From: Mucilaginibacter phyllosphaerae
GTDB lineage: Bacteria; Bacteroidota; Bacteroidia; Sphingobacteriales; Sphingobacteriaceae
Reading direction: 5' to 3'
NCBI RefSeq assembly: GCF_004378255.1
Contig: NZ_SNQG01000001.1
Coordinates: forward strand, 744,001 to 808,000
Length of the DNA stretch: 64,000 nucleotides
How positions within the stretch are numbered: position 1 is the stretch's first letter; each line of letters begins with the position of its first letter. Of this stretch, positions 44,326 through 52,556 are shown one piece after another. The translations under genes were made by a program, and so were the position numbers. The notes below the pieces were generated by a model. That model was not told the origin of the DNA and searched no databases. It was given only the letters and a program-made list of their open reading frames with translations.

Positions 44326-44463
44326 TTATGCATAATACCATAAAGTCGGCCCTCCCCCAGGTTCGGTAATAATAAAAATATCTTCTCTTTGAATGCCAAA
44401 TTCTTTAACAAATTTGGTAAGATCTTCCCTTGTCCAAAATGATTTCGCTTTTAATTCTTTCAT
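44326..44463 (-). CDS. 45-residue antisense small protein
   Basis: Minus-strand ORF starting at ATG 44463: KELKAKSFWTREDLTKFVKE, then FGIQREDIFIITEPGGGPTL, ending WYYA. The codon pattern looks coding, and a frame-broken homologue lies at 42553-42710 in the corresponding place of the other module copy, which supports a real gene. It points against all neighbouring phage genes, 29 bases from the tape-measure start. Function unknown. Confidence 0.6.
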   Translation of the reverse strand: MKELKAKSFWTREDLTKFVKEFGIQREDIFIITEPGGGPTLWYYA

Positions 44464-44492
44464 AATTCCCCTTTAAAACTTAATAAATTAAT

Positions 44493-46838
44493 ATGGCCAA
44501 TGATAACAAAATTTCCATCGATGTCGAAGTAACAGGCGATGGGTTACAACAAATAGATAAATATGCTCAATCGTTCGATAGTTTACGAAAATCGCTGAAT
44601 GGATTATCTCAGCCTTTAAATTCATTTTCAGGTAACATAAACGCTTTAAATAAGAATTTGTCAAGCTATACAAATGAATTAAGTAAATTAAATGATCAGC
44701 AAAAAGAAACTGCTTCCACCGGTGACCAAGTACACAATAAAGTTTCAGAAATGTCGACAACCTTTTCAACAGGGTTAGGAGTGATAAAAATTTTTACAAA
44801 TGAAGTAAAAGCTTTGTATGTAGGTTTAACAGGTGGTCTCTCTGTTATTATTGCCTTCCTTCCAGAGATCATAAACTTTGCCAAAGCATTATTTAACGGA
44901 AAAGATGCTGTAAACGCGATGGCTTTAAACTTTAAAAATTTGAATGATGTAATGAAGGACTCAAACAAAGAGGCATCTTCAGAAATCACCAGGTTACAAT
45001 TCTTATACAGATCGGCCACTGATATAAATAACAGTTATGGTGATAGGATTAAAAGTGTACAAGAATTAAAAAGAGAATTCCCCGATCATCTGAAAAATTT
45101 AAGTGATGAAGATATATTAAATGGTAAAGCCAAAAAAAATTATGAAGAGCTCAGTAAAGCTATTTTTGAGAATGCCCGTGCAAGAGCTGCACTGTCTAAA
45201 ATTGAGAATCTTGCTGCCCAACAATTAGATATCGACTTTTTAAAACAAAAAATTATAAACGTCAAAAATGCGGAATATAAAAAAATTGAACCTGAAAAAG
45301 TAACCACTAGGAGCGAGATGGGTGAAAGAGTAACGGAGATGTTAACCCCCCAGGCACAACAAAAATCTTTAAAAGATCAGCAACAAACTAACAGGGATTT
45401 ACTTAGAGATGAGCTAAAGGGACAAGACTTAAGAAAACGTTTACTACAAAATCAAATAGATTTTTTAATAAGTTTTGCCGGTGGCAATAATAAAATTGCT
45501 CAGGCAATTAATAATACCCAAACAACCCCTATTATAACACCTACTAAAAAGAAACCTAAACCAGCCCCCAAGCCCCATATTCTGCGCAGCGAAGATCTAA
45601 TTGCCGCACAATCTATCACCATCGCCCAACACTTCGAAAACGAGAAAAAGGCGTATGACAGTGAACTTGCATTATTAAACGACCAGCTAAATAAAAAGCT
45701 GATCAGCCAGGCCGATTATAACAATCAGAGCCAGGGATTGCAGGATAAATACCACCAGGGCATAAGCAGCAGTGTAAAAGATTTTGCAGAAAAGAGCATG
45801 CCCAATACCATGCAGCATTTTAAAAGTATTGCCGAAGCCAACAGGTTGCAAAATGAGATTAACAAGGATGAAAAGAATATTGAAAAAGCCATACTGCCCT
45901 GGCAACAATTTGATGCTGAAAAAAAATTAATACAGGATAAATATGCTTATGAAATAACCCAGGCCGAGGGTAACGAAGAGAAAATTAAAGAGTTAAAAGA
46001 AAAAAGCCAGCAAGCCCAAACCGATTTAACCCAAAAGTACGAACAGCAACGTAGAGAGTTTGCTTTAAACACCGCCCAGCAGGTGGCAGATAAGGCCTTC
46101 TCCATCATCGGCAATAATATTAAAGCAGGTAGCGATGCCAAAATAAAAGGATTTGAAAAAGACAAGGCGAACGAACTTAGCAACAAAAGCCTCACCGAAA
46201 CCCAACGCAAGGCCATTGAAGACAAATACCAGAAAAAAGAGAACCAGGAAAAGGTAAAGGCCTTCAAAGCCGAGCAGCGGATGTCGGTACTGCAGGCGGT
46301 AGTTAATGGGGCTTTAGCCGTTACTAAGGCCACGGCCCAAAGCGGCATACTTGCACCCTTTGTTATCCCCGGTATTATCGCATCTACCGCCTTGCAGATA
46401 GCTACCATTGTCGCTCAAAAACCACCGGCATTTGCCAAAGGCGGCAGGTTCGTATCCGATGGGCGCGGCGCCCTGCTCCCCGGCTATAGCCGTACAGATA
46501 ATACCAATGCCTACCTGCGCAGCGGCGAGGCCGTGGTGGTATCCGAAGCGATGCGCAACCCCTGGGCGCGTAACCTGGTAAGTGCCATCAACGTGGCCCA
46601 TGGCGGCAGGGATTTCTCGATGCCCAACACCGGCAGCGGCTATGCCATAGGCGGCATATTTACCGATGGCGGCAATGCCAACCGCTACTACAACCAACCA
46701 GTTAATGATATAAAGGACATGGCCAACACCCTGGCCTACCAGATGATGAACAACTTCCCCCCTATTTATGTGGATGTGAAGGACGTAAACAACCAGCAAA
46801 ATATACTGGCCCAAACGGTGAATAGGGTGAATCTGTAG
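44493..46838 (+). CDS. Phage tail tape measure protein
   Basis: 781 residues. Long helical, coiled-coil-rich central part with many Gln, Lys and Glu. Two hydrophobic stretches lie near 105-135 (VGLTGGLSVIIAFLPEIINF) and 600-640 (APFVIPGIIASTALQIATIV). The C-terminal FAKGGRFVSDGRGALLPGYS and YLRSGEAVVVSEAMRNPW are hallmark phrases of tape-measure ends. Tape measures set tail length and enter the host membrane during injection. Three decayed copies of its 5' end precede it. Confidence 0.9.
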   Translation: MANDNKISIDVEVTGDGLQQIDKYAQSFDSLRKSLNGLSQPLNSFSGNINALNKNLSSYTNELSKLNDQQKETASTGDQVHNKVSEMSTTFSTGLGVIKIFTNEVKALYVGLTGGLSVIIAFLPEIINFAKALFNGKDAVNAMALNFKNLNDVMKDSNKEASSEITRLQFLYRSATDINNSYGDRIKSVQELKREFPDHLKNLSDEDILNGKAKKNYEELSKAIFENARARAALSKIENLAAQQLDIDFLKQKIINVKNAEYKKIEPEKVTTRSEMGERVTEMLTPQAQQKSLKDQQQTNRDLLRDELKGQDLRKRLLQNQIDFLISFAGGNNKIAQAINNTQTTPIITPTKKKPKPAPKPHILRSEDLIAAQSITIAQHFENEKKAYDSELALLNDQLNKKLISQADYNNQSQGLQDKYHQGISSSVKDFAEKSMPNTMQHFKSIAEANRLQNEINKDEKNIEKAILPWQQFDAEKKLIQDKYAYEITQAEGNEEKIKELKEKSQQAQTDLTQKYEQQRREFALNTAQQVADKAFSIIGNNIKAGSDAKIKGFEKDKANELSNKSLTETQRKAIEDKYQKKENQEKVKAFKAEQRMSVLQAVVNGALAVTKATAQSGILAPFVIPGIIASTALQIATIVAQKPPAFAKGGRFVSDGRGALLPGYSRTDNTNAYLRSGEAVVVSEAMRNPWARNLVSAINVAHGGRDFSMPNTGSGYAIGGIFTDGGNANRYYNQPVNDIKDMANTLAYQMMNNFPPIYVDVKDVNNQQNILAQTVNRVNL

Positions 46839-46926
46839 CCCCCTAACCCCCTGAAGGGGGAACCGAATTTCAAACAACAAAATATTTAATTTATAAAAGC
46901 ATCCCCTTTAGGGACGGGAGGGGCAC
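46837..46926. repeat. GC-rich palindrome pair after tape measure
   Basis: The left arm starts in the TAG stop (GCCCCCTAACCCCCTGAAGG). The right arm (CCCCTTTAGGGACGGGAGGG) is degenerate and ends at the next ATG. Same family as 35204-35302. Confidence 0.85.
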
Positions 46927-46927
46927 C

Positions 46928-47158
46928 ATGAATATCCAAACAGCAAACACACTATTCGACGAAGGCATTTTCTCGGCTATGTACAAGGCCGGGTTTATCA
47001 CCAGCAAAGTTTTCACCTACCGCGAAATTTACCTGTGGGTAAACGCCCAGGTACAAACCCGCGGCATCACCAAAAACCAGGCAGTATTAGAGGCCGAAGT
47101 GAAATTTAAGAAAGACGAACGCACCATATGGCGGGCATTGAATTGTTTTACGGAGTAG
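46928..47158 (+). CDS. Small phage protein with helix-turn-helix-like C-terminus
   Basis: 76 residues, starting NIQTANTLFDEGIFSAMYKA. The end (ITKNQAVLEAEVKFKKDERT, IWRALNCF) looks like a winged or simple helix-turn-helix in which DERTIWRALN would be the recognition helix. No membrane segment. It could be a late regulator, but nothing confirms it. Downstream is a repeat-filled gap. Confidence 0.6.
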   Translation: MNIQTANTLFDEGIFSAMYKAGFITSKVFTYREIYLWVNAQVQTRGITKNQAVLEAEVKFKKDERTIWRALNCFTE

Positions 47159-47160
47159 TT

Positions 47161-47650
47161 GTCTGAACTCGAATTTGTGGAATTAAAGAATTATCAGAAT
47201 ATATGATCAATTCCAAAAATTCAACTATTCGTTTAATTCGAGTTCAGACACCCCTACTGACAAACCTGTGTCACCACTATATTCAATAATAGTCCCGATA
47301 TTTGTAGTGTTCGATTATCATCTGAACCGGAATTCTTAGAATTAATCACTATCATTCTGAAAATTCTAAAATCCGGAAAATTCTGATCTACTGACAAACT
47401 ACTGTCACCAAAAACAAAACAAATTATCCCGACCTTTGATACATGCCAGCAGGCACCCATCGCAAAGTCATGCTGAACTTGTTTCGGCATCCCACAACCA
47501 AGTAACTACCAAGCAGAACAGCAAAATCCTGAGAGATCCCGAAACAAGTGGGGATAAAAATAGGAGTTAATTATGCCAATCAGCATTCAAAACCAATAAT
47601 CGAACAATAGTTCCCTTACGGACTTTCGGATATCCCGACTAAACTAAAAA
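47161..47650. repeat. Repeat mosaic between tail and head genes
   Basis: A 490-base gap with no credible gene. It contains the 15-bp inverted repeat GTCTGAACTCGAATT / AATTCGAGTTCAGAC (47161-47175 and 47235-47249); a direct repeat CTACTGACAAAC...TGTCACCA at 47254 and 47388 with the same internal spacing (offset 134); inverted TCTGAACCGGAATTC / AAATCCGGAAAATTCTGA-type strings; and CATGCTGAACTTGTTTCGG (47469) facing GATCCCGAAACAAG (47536), a dispersed repeat I know from this phylum. Confidence 0.8.
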
Positions 47651-47653
47651 CAA

Positions 47654-48832
47654 ATGAAAATATACCTCTACGATACCGAAACGGATTGCATTGGCTCGGG
47701 GAGCCTATCGTCCGCCTATGTAAAATCACAATTAGATGCAGCTGCCGGCGCCGATGTAGCGGTACACATCAGTTCGGTAGGTGGTTCGGCCTTTGATGCC
47801 ATAGCCATTTATGATCTGCTGAAAAAGTACCCCGGCAACGTAACCACCCACATTGATGCCCTGGCGGCGTCGGCAGCGTCGGTAGTAGCCATGGCAGGCA
47901 GCAAAATAGTAATGAGCAAATACGCCCTGCTCATGATCCATAAACCAATGGTAGGCAGCGGTGGCAATGCAGATGAGCTTTTAAAAGATGTGCAGATGTT
48001 GAATGTAGTGCAATCGCGCCTGGCGCAGATCTACATAGACAAATCCGGGTTAGACGGGGTTACGGTTAATAGTTTGATCAACTCCGTTACCTGGATGACT
48101 GCCGACCAGGCCCTAAATCTGGGTTTTATAGATGCGATTGAGGATTACACCGAAACCATCATCAACAGCGCACTCATCAAAAAATACACAGATACCGCAC
48201 CCGCCGTTTACCAGCGCTGCATCAATAAGATCTTAACCCAAAAAACAACTATGAACACAGACAACCAAGAACTCATCGAACGAACCACCTCGGTTTTAGA
48301 CAAGATCATGAACTTTTTTAAGCGTGTGGTAAACAAACAAACCATTACAGACAAAGGCACCCTGCATCATAGCGGCGACCTAAGCGAAGGCGCAGATGTT
48401 TACCAGGACGAGGACCTGACCACCCCTGCCGTTACCGATACCTACACCACCGCCGATGGCGAACAATTAGCCGTAAAGCAGGGCAAGGTAGCAAAGCTAA
48501 CGCCGGTGGCTATGGATGAGGAAGGCGAAGAAAATATGCCGGCAGCCAGGTTTAAATTGCCCGTAAAGCCCGGCGAAGTGCAAAACCGCCTGCAGGAAGT
48601 AAAAGCCCGCCTGCATGCCCAAAACGCTTTATTGAATGAAGCAAAAACAGCACTGGAAGAAGCGCAAAGCCGCCTGGCCAAAACCCGCGAAGAAGTGAAG
48701 AACGAAATAAAAAGCGACTTTACCCCCGAGGGATCTAAACGCAGCAGCAAGGCCAAAACCGAAACCCAGCCTTTTTTTGCACCTCAAAGCCCGCTGGCCC
48801 AAAACGCGGTGAAAAGAGCGGTGGCTCCCTAA
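47654..48832 (+). CDS. ClpP-like head maturation protease fused to scaffold-like region
   Basis: 392 residues. Residues 1-170 are a ClpP-type serine protease, with Ser73 in DALAASAASVVAMAG, His96 in LLMIHKPMVG, and Asp in the region after NVVQSRLAQIYIDKSG. The C-terminal part has a low-complexity linker and a coiled coil at about 305-360 (LQEVKARLHAQNALLNEAKT), then an Ala/Pro-rich tail, as in protease-scaffold fusions. It is directly upstream of the major capsid gene, as expected for prohead maturation. Confidence 0.92.
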   Translation: MKIYLYDTETDCIGSGSLSSAYVKSQLDAAAGADVAVHISSVGGSAFDAIAIYDLLKKYPGNVTTHIDALAASAASVVAMAGSKIVMSKYALLMIHKPMVGSGGNADELLKDVQMLNVVQSRLAQIYIDKSGLDGVTVNSLINSVTWMTADQALNLGFIDAIEDYTETIINSALIKKYTDTAPAVYQRCINKILTQKTTMNTDNQELIERTTSVLDKIMNFFKRVVNKQTITDKGTLHHSGDLSEGADVYQDEDLTTPAVTDTYTTADGEQLAVKQGKVAKLTPVAMDEEGEENMPAARFKLPVKPGEVQNRLQEVKARLHAQNALLNEAKTALEEAQSRLAKTREEVKNEIKSDFTPEGSKRSSKAKTETQPFFAPQSPLAQNAVKRAVAP

Positions 48833-48933
48833 CCCACTGAAGGGGAACCAAATTTAAATACTCACTGATCATATAACCTTCCCTAAGGCAAACCTTAAAA
48901 TCAAAAAGCTCCCCCTTTAGGGGGCTGGGGGGC
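48825..48933. repeat. GC-rich palindrome pair between protease and capsid genes
   Basis: Left arm overlaps the protease stop (GCTCCCTAACCCACTGAAGG, slightly decayed). Right arm AGCTCCCCCTTTAGGGGGCT ends 11 bases before the capsid ATG. Confidence 0.88.
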
Positions 48934-48943
48934 AAACTTTTTT

Positions 48944-50152
48944 ATGGCTCAATTCACATTTACAAACAACACCTATGCCGGCGAAGCGCTGGCAGGATTT
49001 ATGGCAAGCACCTTACTGGAGGCCGACTCTGTTAAGCGTGGCCTGCTCACTGTTATCAACGACGTAAAACAACGCAAGATCATCCTGGATGTGGATGACG
49101 ATGTGGTACTGCAAAACCCATCGGGCATATTTGCAGACCAAGGCACCACAGCCCAACAAACAGAAAGCTACTTAGACCCGGTAGTTTATGAATTCATGAA
49201 ACAGGAGCAGTGGGACAAACTGGTACAATCATGGGAAAGCCAGCAACTTAAACCCGGCGCTTTCCTGGATTATGAAGGCGTAGTTGACCTGAGCGACTTT
49301 ATGGTACAGCGCTACCTTACCAAAATACAAATAGCTAACGAGCGTTTGTACTGGCTGGGTAAAGGTTCTACCAAAGAAGCAGCTTTTACCGCACCATTCA
49401 CGGGTTTACTGCCATCCATCGCGGCAGCAAGCGGGGTTTACAAAGTGGGCTTGGGTAAATCTGATACCTCTATGGCGGCAACAGCCATCAGCACATCGGG
49501 TGTGGTTACCGTAAGCAGCACCGCAACCTTAAGGGATGGCGATGTGGTTACCATCAACGGCGTAACAGGCGGCATTAAAGATACCACCAACGGCGGCGCA
49601 GGTATAGATGTTTCAGGCCAATCGTACTTTATCCAGGTAGGCAGCGCAAGCACCTTCAAGCTGGTACGCAACTATAACGAGATCAACACCCGCAAGGCGG
49701 CAAGCTTTAGCGGCACGGCAACAGCAGCAACCGTTAGCTACATTAACGCAAGCAACGTATTAGGCGTATTAACAGGCATCTATGCCCAGTTAGACCCAGC
49801 CGACCGCAGTCAGGAAGATTTTAACCTGCAAATTCCGCTGCATGTAGGCTATGCCTACGCACAGGCACAGGCAGATAAAGCCGTAAATGTGCTGAACGCC
49901 TTTACAGACCCTAAAAAGATGGACTACCTGGGTGTACCGTTACAATTGATGAACCACTGGCAGGCCAACACCATCCTGGGCGCACGCTCTTCAAACCTGT
50001 TCCTGGGGGTAGATCTTTTAGGCGATGCTTCCGAACTATCCACCGTTTACATGAAGCCTTACACCAATGATAACGTGGTACGCATGAAGGCCCGTATGAA
50101 AGCCGCCGTAAACTTCAAATTCGCCAACGAGCTATTTTACCTGGGGGCGTAA
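48944..50152 (+). CDS. Phage major capsid protein
   Basis: 402 residues. Position after the ClpP-like protease and overall pattern (N-arm, KQRKIILDVDDDVVLQNPSG, C-terminal NDNVVRMKARMKAAVNFKFA) fit a HK97-fold capsid subunit. Residues about 180-270 look like an inserted beta domain: TSGVVTVSSTATLRDGDVVT, INGVTGGIKDTTNGGAGIDV, QSYFIQVGSASTFKLV. That is similar to the surface decoration modules found in other phage proteins. The fold call is inferred. Confidence 0.8.
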   Translation: MAQFTFTNNTYAGEALAGFMASTLLEADSVKRGLLTVINDVKQRKIILDVDDDVVLQNPSGIFADQGTTAQQTESYLDPVVYEFMKQEQWDKLVQSWESQQLKPGAFLDYEGVVDLSDFMVQRYLTKIQIANERLYWLGKGSTKEAAFTAPFTGLLPSIAAASGVYKVGLGKSDTSMAATAISTSGVVTVSSTATLRDGDVVTINGVTGGIKDTTNGGAGIDVSGQSYFIQVGSASTFKLVRNYNEINTRKAASFSGTATAATVSYINASNVLGVLTGIYAQLDPADRSQEDFNLQIPLHVGYAYAQAQADKAVNVLNAFTDPKKMDYLGVPLQLMNHWQANTILGARSSNLFLGVDLLGDASELSTVYMKPYTNDNVVRMKARMKAAVNFKFANELFYLGA

Positions 50153-50248
50153 AAGCCCCCCAACCCCCTGAAGGGAGGGCTGAATTACAAAATACAAACT
50201 TTTAACCTTGCCTCTCACAATCCCCCCTTCAGGGGGTTAGGGGGCTTA
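50152..50248. repeat. GC-rich palindrome pair after capsid gene
   Basis: Left arm AGCCCCCCAACCCCCTGAAG begins at the stop codon. Right arm CCCCCCTTCAGGGGGTTAGG ends 11 bases before the next ATG. Confidence 0.92.
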
Positions 50249-50259
50249 ATCAACTAACA

Positions 50260-50844
50260 ATGTCAATTTACAATAAAATAAACGCGGGCTTTAGCCTGGG
50301 CACAGCAGGGCCAATTACTTCGGGTATCGAAGATGTAGTATATATTTTTAATCAGGACGATTTTGTGCTTACTTACGATACAGTAAACCCGCTGATCATT
50401 AAAGATATTACCGCAGTAGGCACGGCCAAGGTTTACAAATTTGAGGGAACCAATAACAGCTTTAACACGATGAGCAAGCTGGCCAAAACCCAGGTTGGCC
50501 CGCGTTACACCGAAGAGATAGATTTTAACATCGCCGGTTTATCTACCGATGTTAAAGCACAGTTAATGGCCATGGGCTACGGCCGCATACGTGCTATAGC
50601 GATAAACAACTATAAGGACAGCGATTCAGCTATCGAATTGTTCGGTGCAGTGAACGGCCTGATCGTAACCGAAGCTGAACGCAACGCCGCCGATGAAACA
50701 TTAGACGGTGGTTACAAGATCAAGCTAACCAACCCGGATAAGCTGAAAGAGCCATACCCGCCACGTGCTGTATCTATTGCCCCACAGAGCGGCACAGCTA
50801 CCTACGCCAGCACCATTGCAGCACTGGAAGAGTTGGTGGCTTAA
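50260..50844 (+). CDS. Phage structural protein, possibly tail tube or head decoration
   Basis: 194 residues, beta-rich: starts SIYNKINAGFSLGTAGPITS, middle VGPRYTEEIDFNIAGLSTDV, ends SGTATYASTIAALEELVA. No family signature recognised. Size and position after the capsid gene allow a decoration or tail-tube protein. A spacer with GGTTCATAG/CTATGAACC inverted copies follows it. Confidence 0.6.
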   Translation: MSIYNKINAGFSLGTAGPITSGIEDVVYIFNQDDFVLTYDTVNPLIIKDITAVGTAKVYKFEGTNNSFNTMSKLAKTQVGPRYTEEIDFNIAGLSTDVKAQLMAMGYGRIRAIAINNYKDSDSAIELFGAVNGLIVTEAERNAADETLDGGYKIKLTNPDKLKEPYPPRAVSIAPQSGTATYASTIAALEELVA

Positions 50845-50855
50845 ATTTCATGGCA

Positions 50856-50934
50856 AATGGTTCATAGTTCATGGTAATGAGCTATGAACCTTAGCAAACA
50901 AAAGACTATGAGCTATAAACCATGAACCAACTAC
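50856..50934. repeat. GGTTCATAG-type inverted repeat
   Basis: TGGTTCATAGTTCATGG opposes CTATGAACC and CCATGAACCA in the short gap between two phage genes. It is a further family of junction palindromes, related in style to the CCATAGTCC repeats. Confidence 0.75.
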
Positions 50935-50935
50935 T

Positions 50936-51193
50936 ATGAAAAAATATATTTTAAAACCAGGCCTACATCAGTTCGCTCCTAACTCGGCAGCGGTGCATAG
51001 CAATGATACCATTACAGATAAAGAAGCCGAATGGTACTTGCAGCGATACCCGCACATAGCGGGCCTATTTGTCCAAAGTCCGCAAGACGAGCAGTCGGAA
51101 ATTACGGAAGACGAAAAACCCGATGCGAAGATCAAAAGAAAACGAATACCGAAAAAATCGATGGAATCATCTCAATTCAGTGTAATCCAATAA
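50936..51193 (+). CDS. Small phage protein
   Basis: 85 residues. N-terminal KKYILKPGLHQFAPNSAAVH and DKEAEWYLQRYPHIAGLF resemble a small head-associated module. The tail is highly charged (KIKRKRIPKKS). The next gene starts two bases after its stop, so it is co-expressed with the portal gene. Function unknown. Confidence 0.65.
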   Translation: MKKYILKPGLHQFAPNSAAVHSNDTITDKEAEWYLQRYPHIAGLFVQSPQDEQSEITEDEKPDAKIKRKRIPKKSMESSQFSVIQ

Positions 51194-51195
51194 TT

Positions 51196-52470
51196 ATGAA
51201 AACCTACTTACCACAAATAGAACGGCGCATCCTGGTAAGGCCCAACCAAACCTTCGGCATCCTCAATTATGATATGGATAACGCTTACCCGCAACGCATG
51301 CTGGAGCTGGTGGGCCAATCCCCCACGGCTAAAGATTGCTGGAACAAGCGGGCCAAATTTATTGCCGGTAATGGTTTTGAAGATACCTCGCTTGGCAAAC
51401 AGATCATCAACAGTAAGGGCTTAACCATAGCTAAATTATTAAAGGCGATAGCGTCCGACAAAGCGTTGTTCCGCGGATTTGGTATTCATGTAAACTATAA
51501 CGCCAACTTTAAAATAGCATCGGTAAACTATGTAAAGTTTGAGGACATCCGCATGGGTGATACCGATAATGCAGATACTGCTGGTAAGTTTGCCATTTAC
51601 AACGATTGGGGCCGCAAAACCTGGAAAAACATCATGCGCAGCAAGATTATTTTTATGGATGAATATAATCCCAACGAGCCGATCATTAAACAGCAGGTTA
51701 AAGCAGCAGGCGGCTGGGATAAATACAAAGGGCAGCTATTTTATTTTAACCCCGAAGTATGCGATTATCCGCTGATAGAAGCCGATTCTGTTTGGGAGGA
51801 TTTTGAGACTGAAGCAGGGATCAAGATCTTTAATAACCGCGAGGTTACTACCGGCTTTCTGCCATCCACCATGCTATTTATGCAATCCCGGCGCGAGGAG
51901 GCTGATAACAGCTCCATCAACGGAAACGCTAACGAGCCCTCGCAACTGGAAAAAGATCTGGGCACTTTCCAGGGAGCTAAAAGCGCACAAAAGATCATCG
52001 TGATAGAATACGAAGACGAAAGCGCCAAGCCGGAGTTCATGCCTTATGCTATCCAAAATAACGATAAGCTTTTTGAAAGCACCGAGCGATCTGTAGAGGC
52101 GCGCATTATCAAGGGCTTCTCGGTACCCAAAGAACTGATCAATGCCGAAAAGTCATCCGGCTTAAGCAACGGAGGCGAAAAGAAAGAAGCCATCCGCGAG
52201 TTTAACGATAATACATCTGCCGACAGGTTGGAACTAAGCGAAACTTTTGAAGAATTGTTCAGTCATTTTTGCACCAGCATTAACCCTTCGGCAAACTGGA
52301 ATATTATACCCGTGCCGGCAACCGTTGCCGATGATGCGGTTGGCATTAAAGCCGGGGCAGCTATTAACCAGCTACTGCAATCAAACATCACTACCGAAAC
52401 CAAAATTGCCACGCTAATATACGCCTATAGATTTAAACAAGCCGAGGCCGAAGCGATGTGTACCCCCTAA
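51196..52470 (+). CDS. Phage portal protein
   Basis: 424 residues from ATG 51196; longer readings of the same frame extend through the upstream gene and are not used. Portal-like features: QSPTAKDCWNKRAKFIAGNG near the N-terminus, a central alpha/beta wing, and GFSVPKELINAEKSSGLSNG then EKKEAIREFND in the stem/crown part, as in PBSX-type portals. The portal forms the dodecameric DNA gate with terminase. It lies after the capsid gene here, whereas most phages place it before the protease. Confidence 0.84.
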   Translation: MKTYLPQIERRILVRPNQTFGILNYDMDNAYPQRMLELVGQSPTAKDCWNKRAKFIAGNGFEDTSLGKQIINSKGLTIAKLLKAIASDKALFRGFGIHVNYNANFKIASVNYVKFEDIRMGDTDNADTAGKFAIYNDWGRKTWKNIMRSKIIFMDEYNPNEPIIKQQVKAAGGWDKYKGQLFYFNPEVCDYPLIEADSVWEDFETEAGIKIFNNREVTTGFLPSTMLFMQSRREEADNSSINGNANEPSQLEKDLGTFQGAKSAQKIIVIEYEDESAKPEFMPYAIQNNDKLFESTERSVEARIIKGFSVPKELINAEKSSGLSNGGEKKEAIREFNDNTSADRLELSETFEELFSHFCTSINPSANWNIIPVPATVADDAVGIKAGAAINQLLQSNITTETKIATLIYAYRFKQAEAEAMCTP

Positions 52471-52556
52471 CCCCTGAAGGGGGAACTATTTACCATTTTA
52501 CCTATACATTTATGGACAATAACAATTCAACAACTCCCCCTTCCGGGGCCCGGTTG
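52463..52556. repeat. GC-rich palindrome pair overlapping portal stop and next gene
   Basis: Left arm TACCCCCTAACCCCTGAAGG overlaps the portal stop. The right arm CTCCCCCTTCCGGGG lies within codons 10-15 of the next gene, encoding PPSGA. The element has been absorbed into coding sequence. Confidence 0.85.

Noticed and set aside
47254-47490. Minus-strand frame of 78 codons beginning MPKQVQHDF
   Set aside because: The opening phrase is the familiar translation of a dispersed intergenic repeat (CTGAACTTGTTTCGG type), and the rest crosses other repeats. It is not a credible gene.
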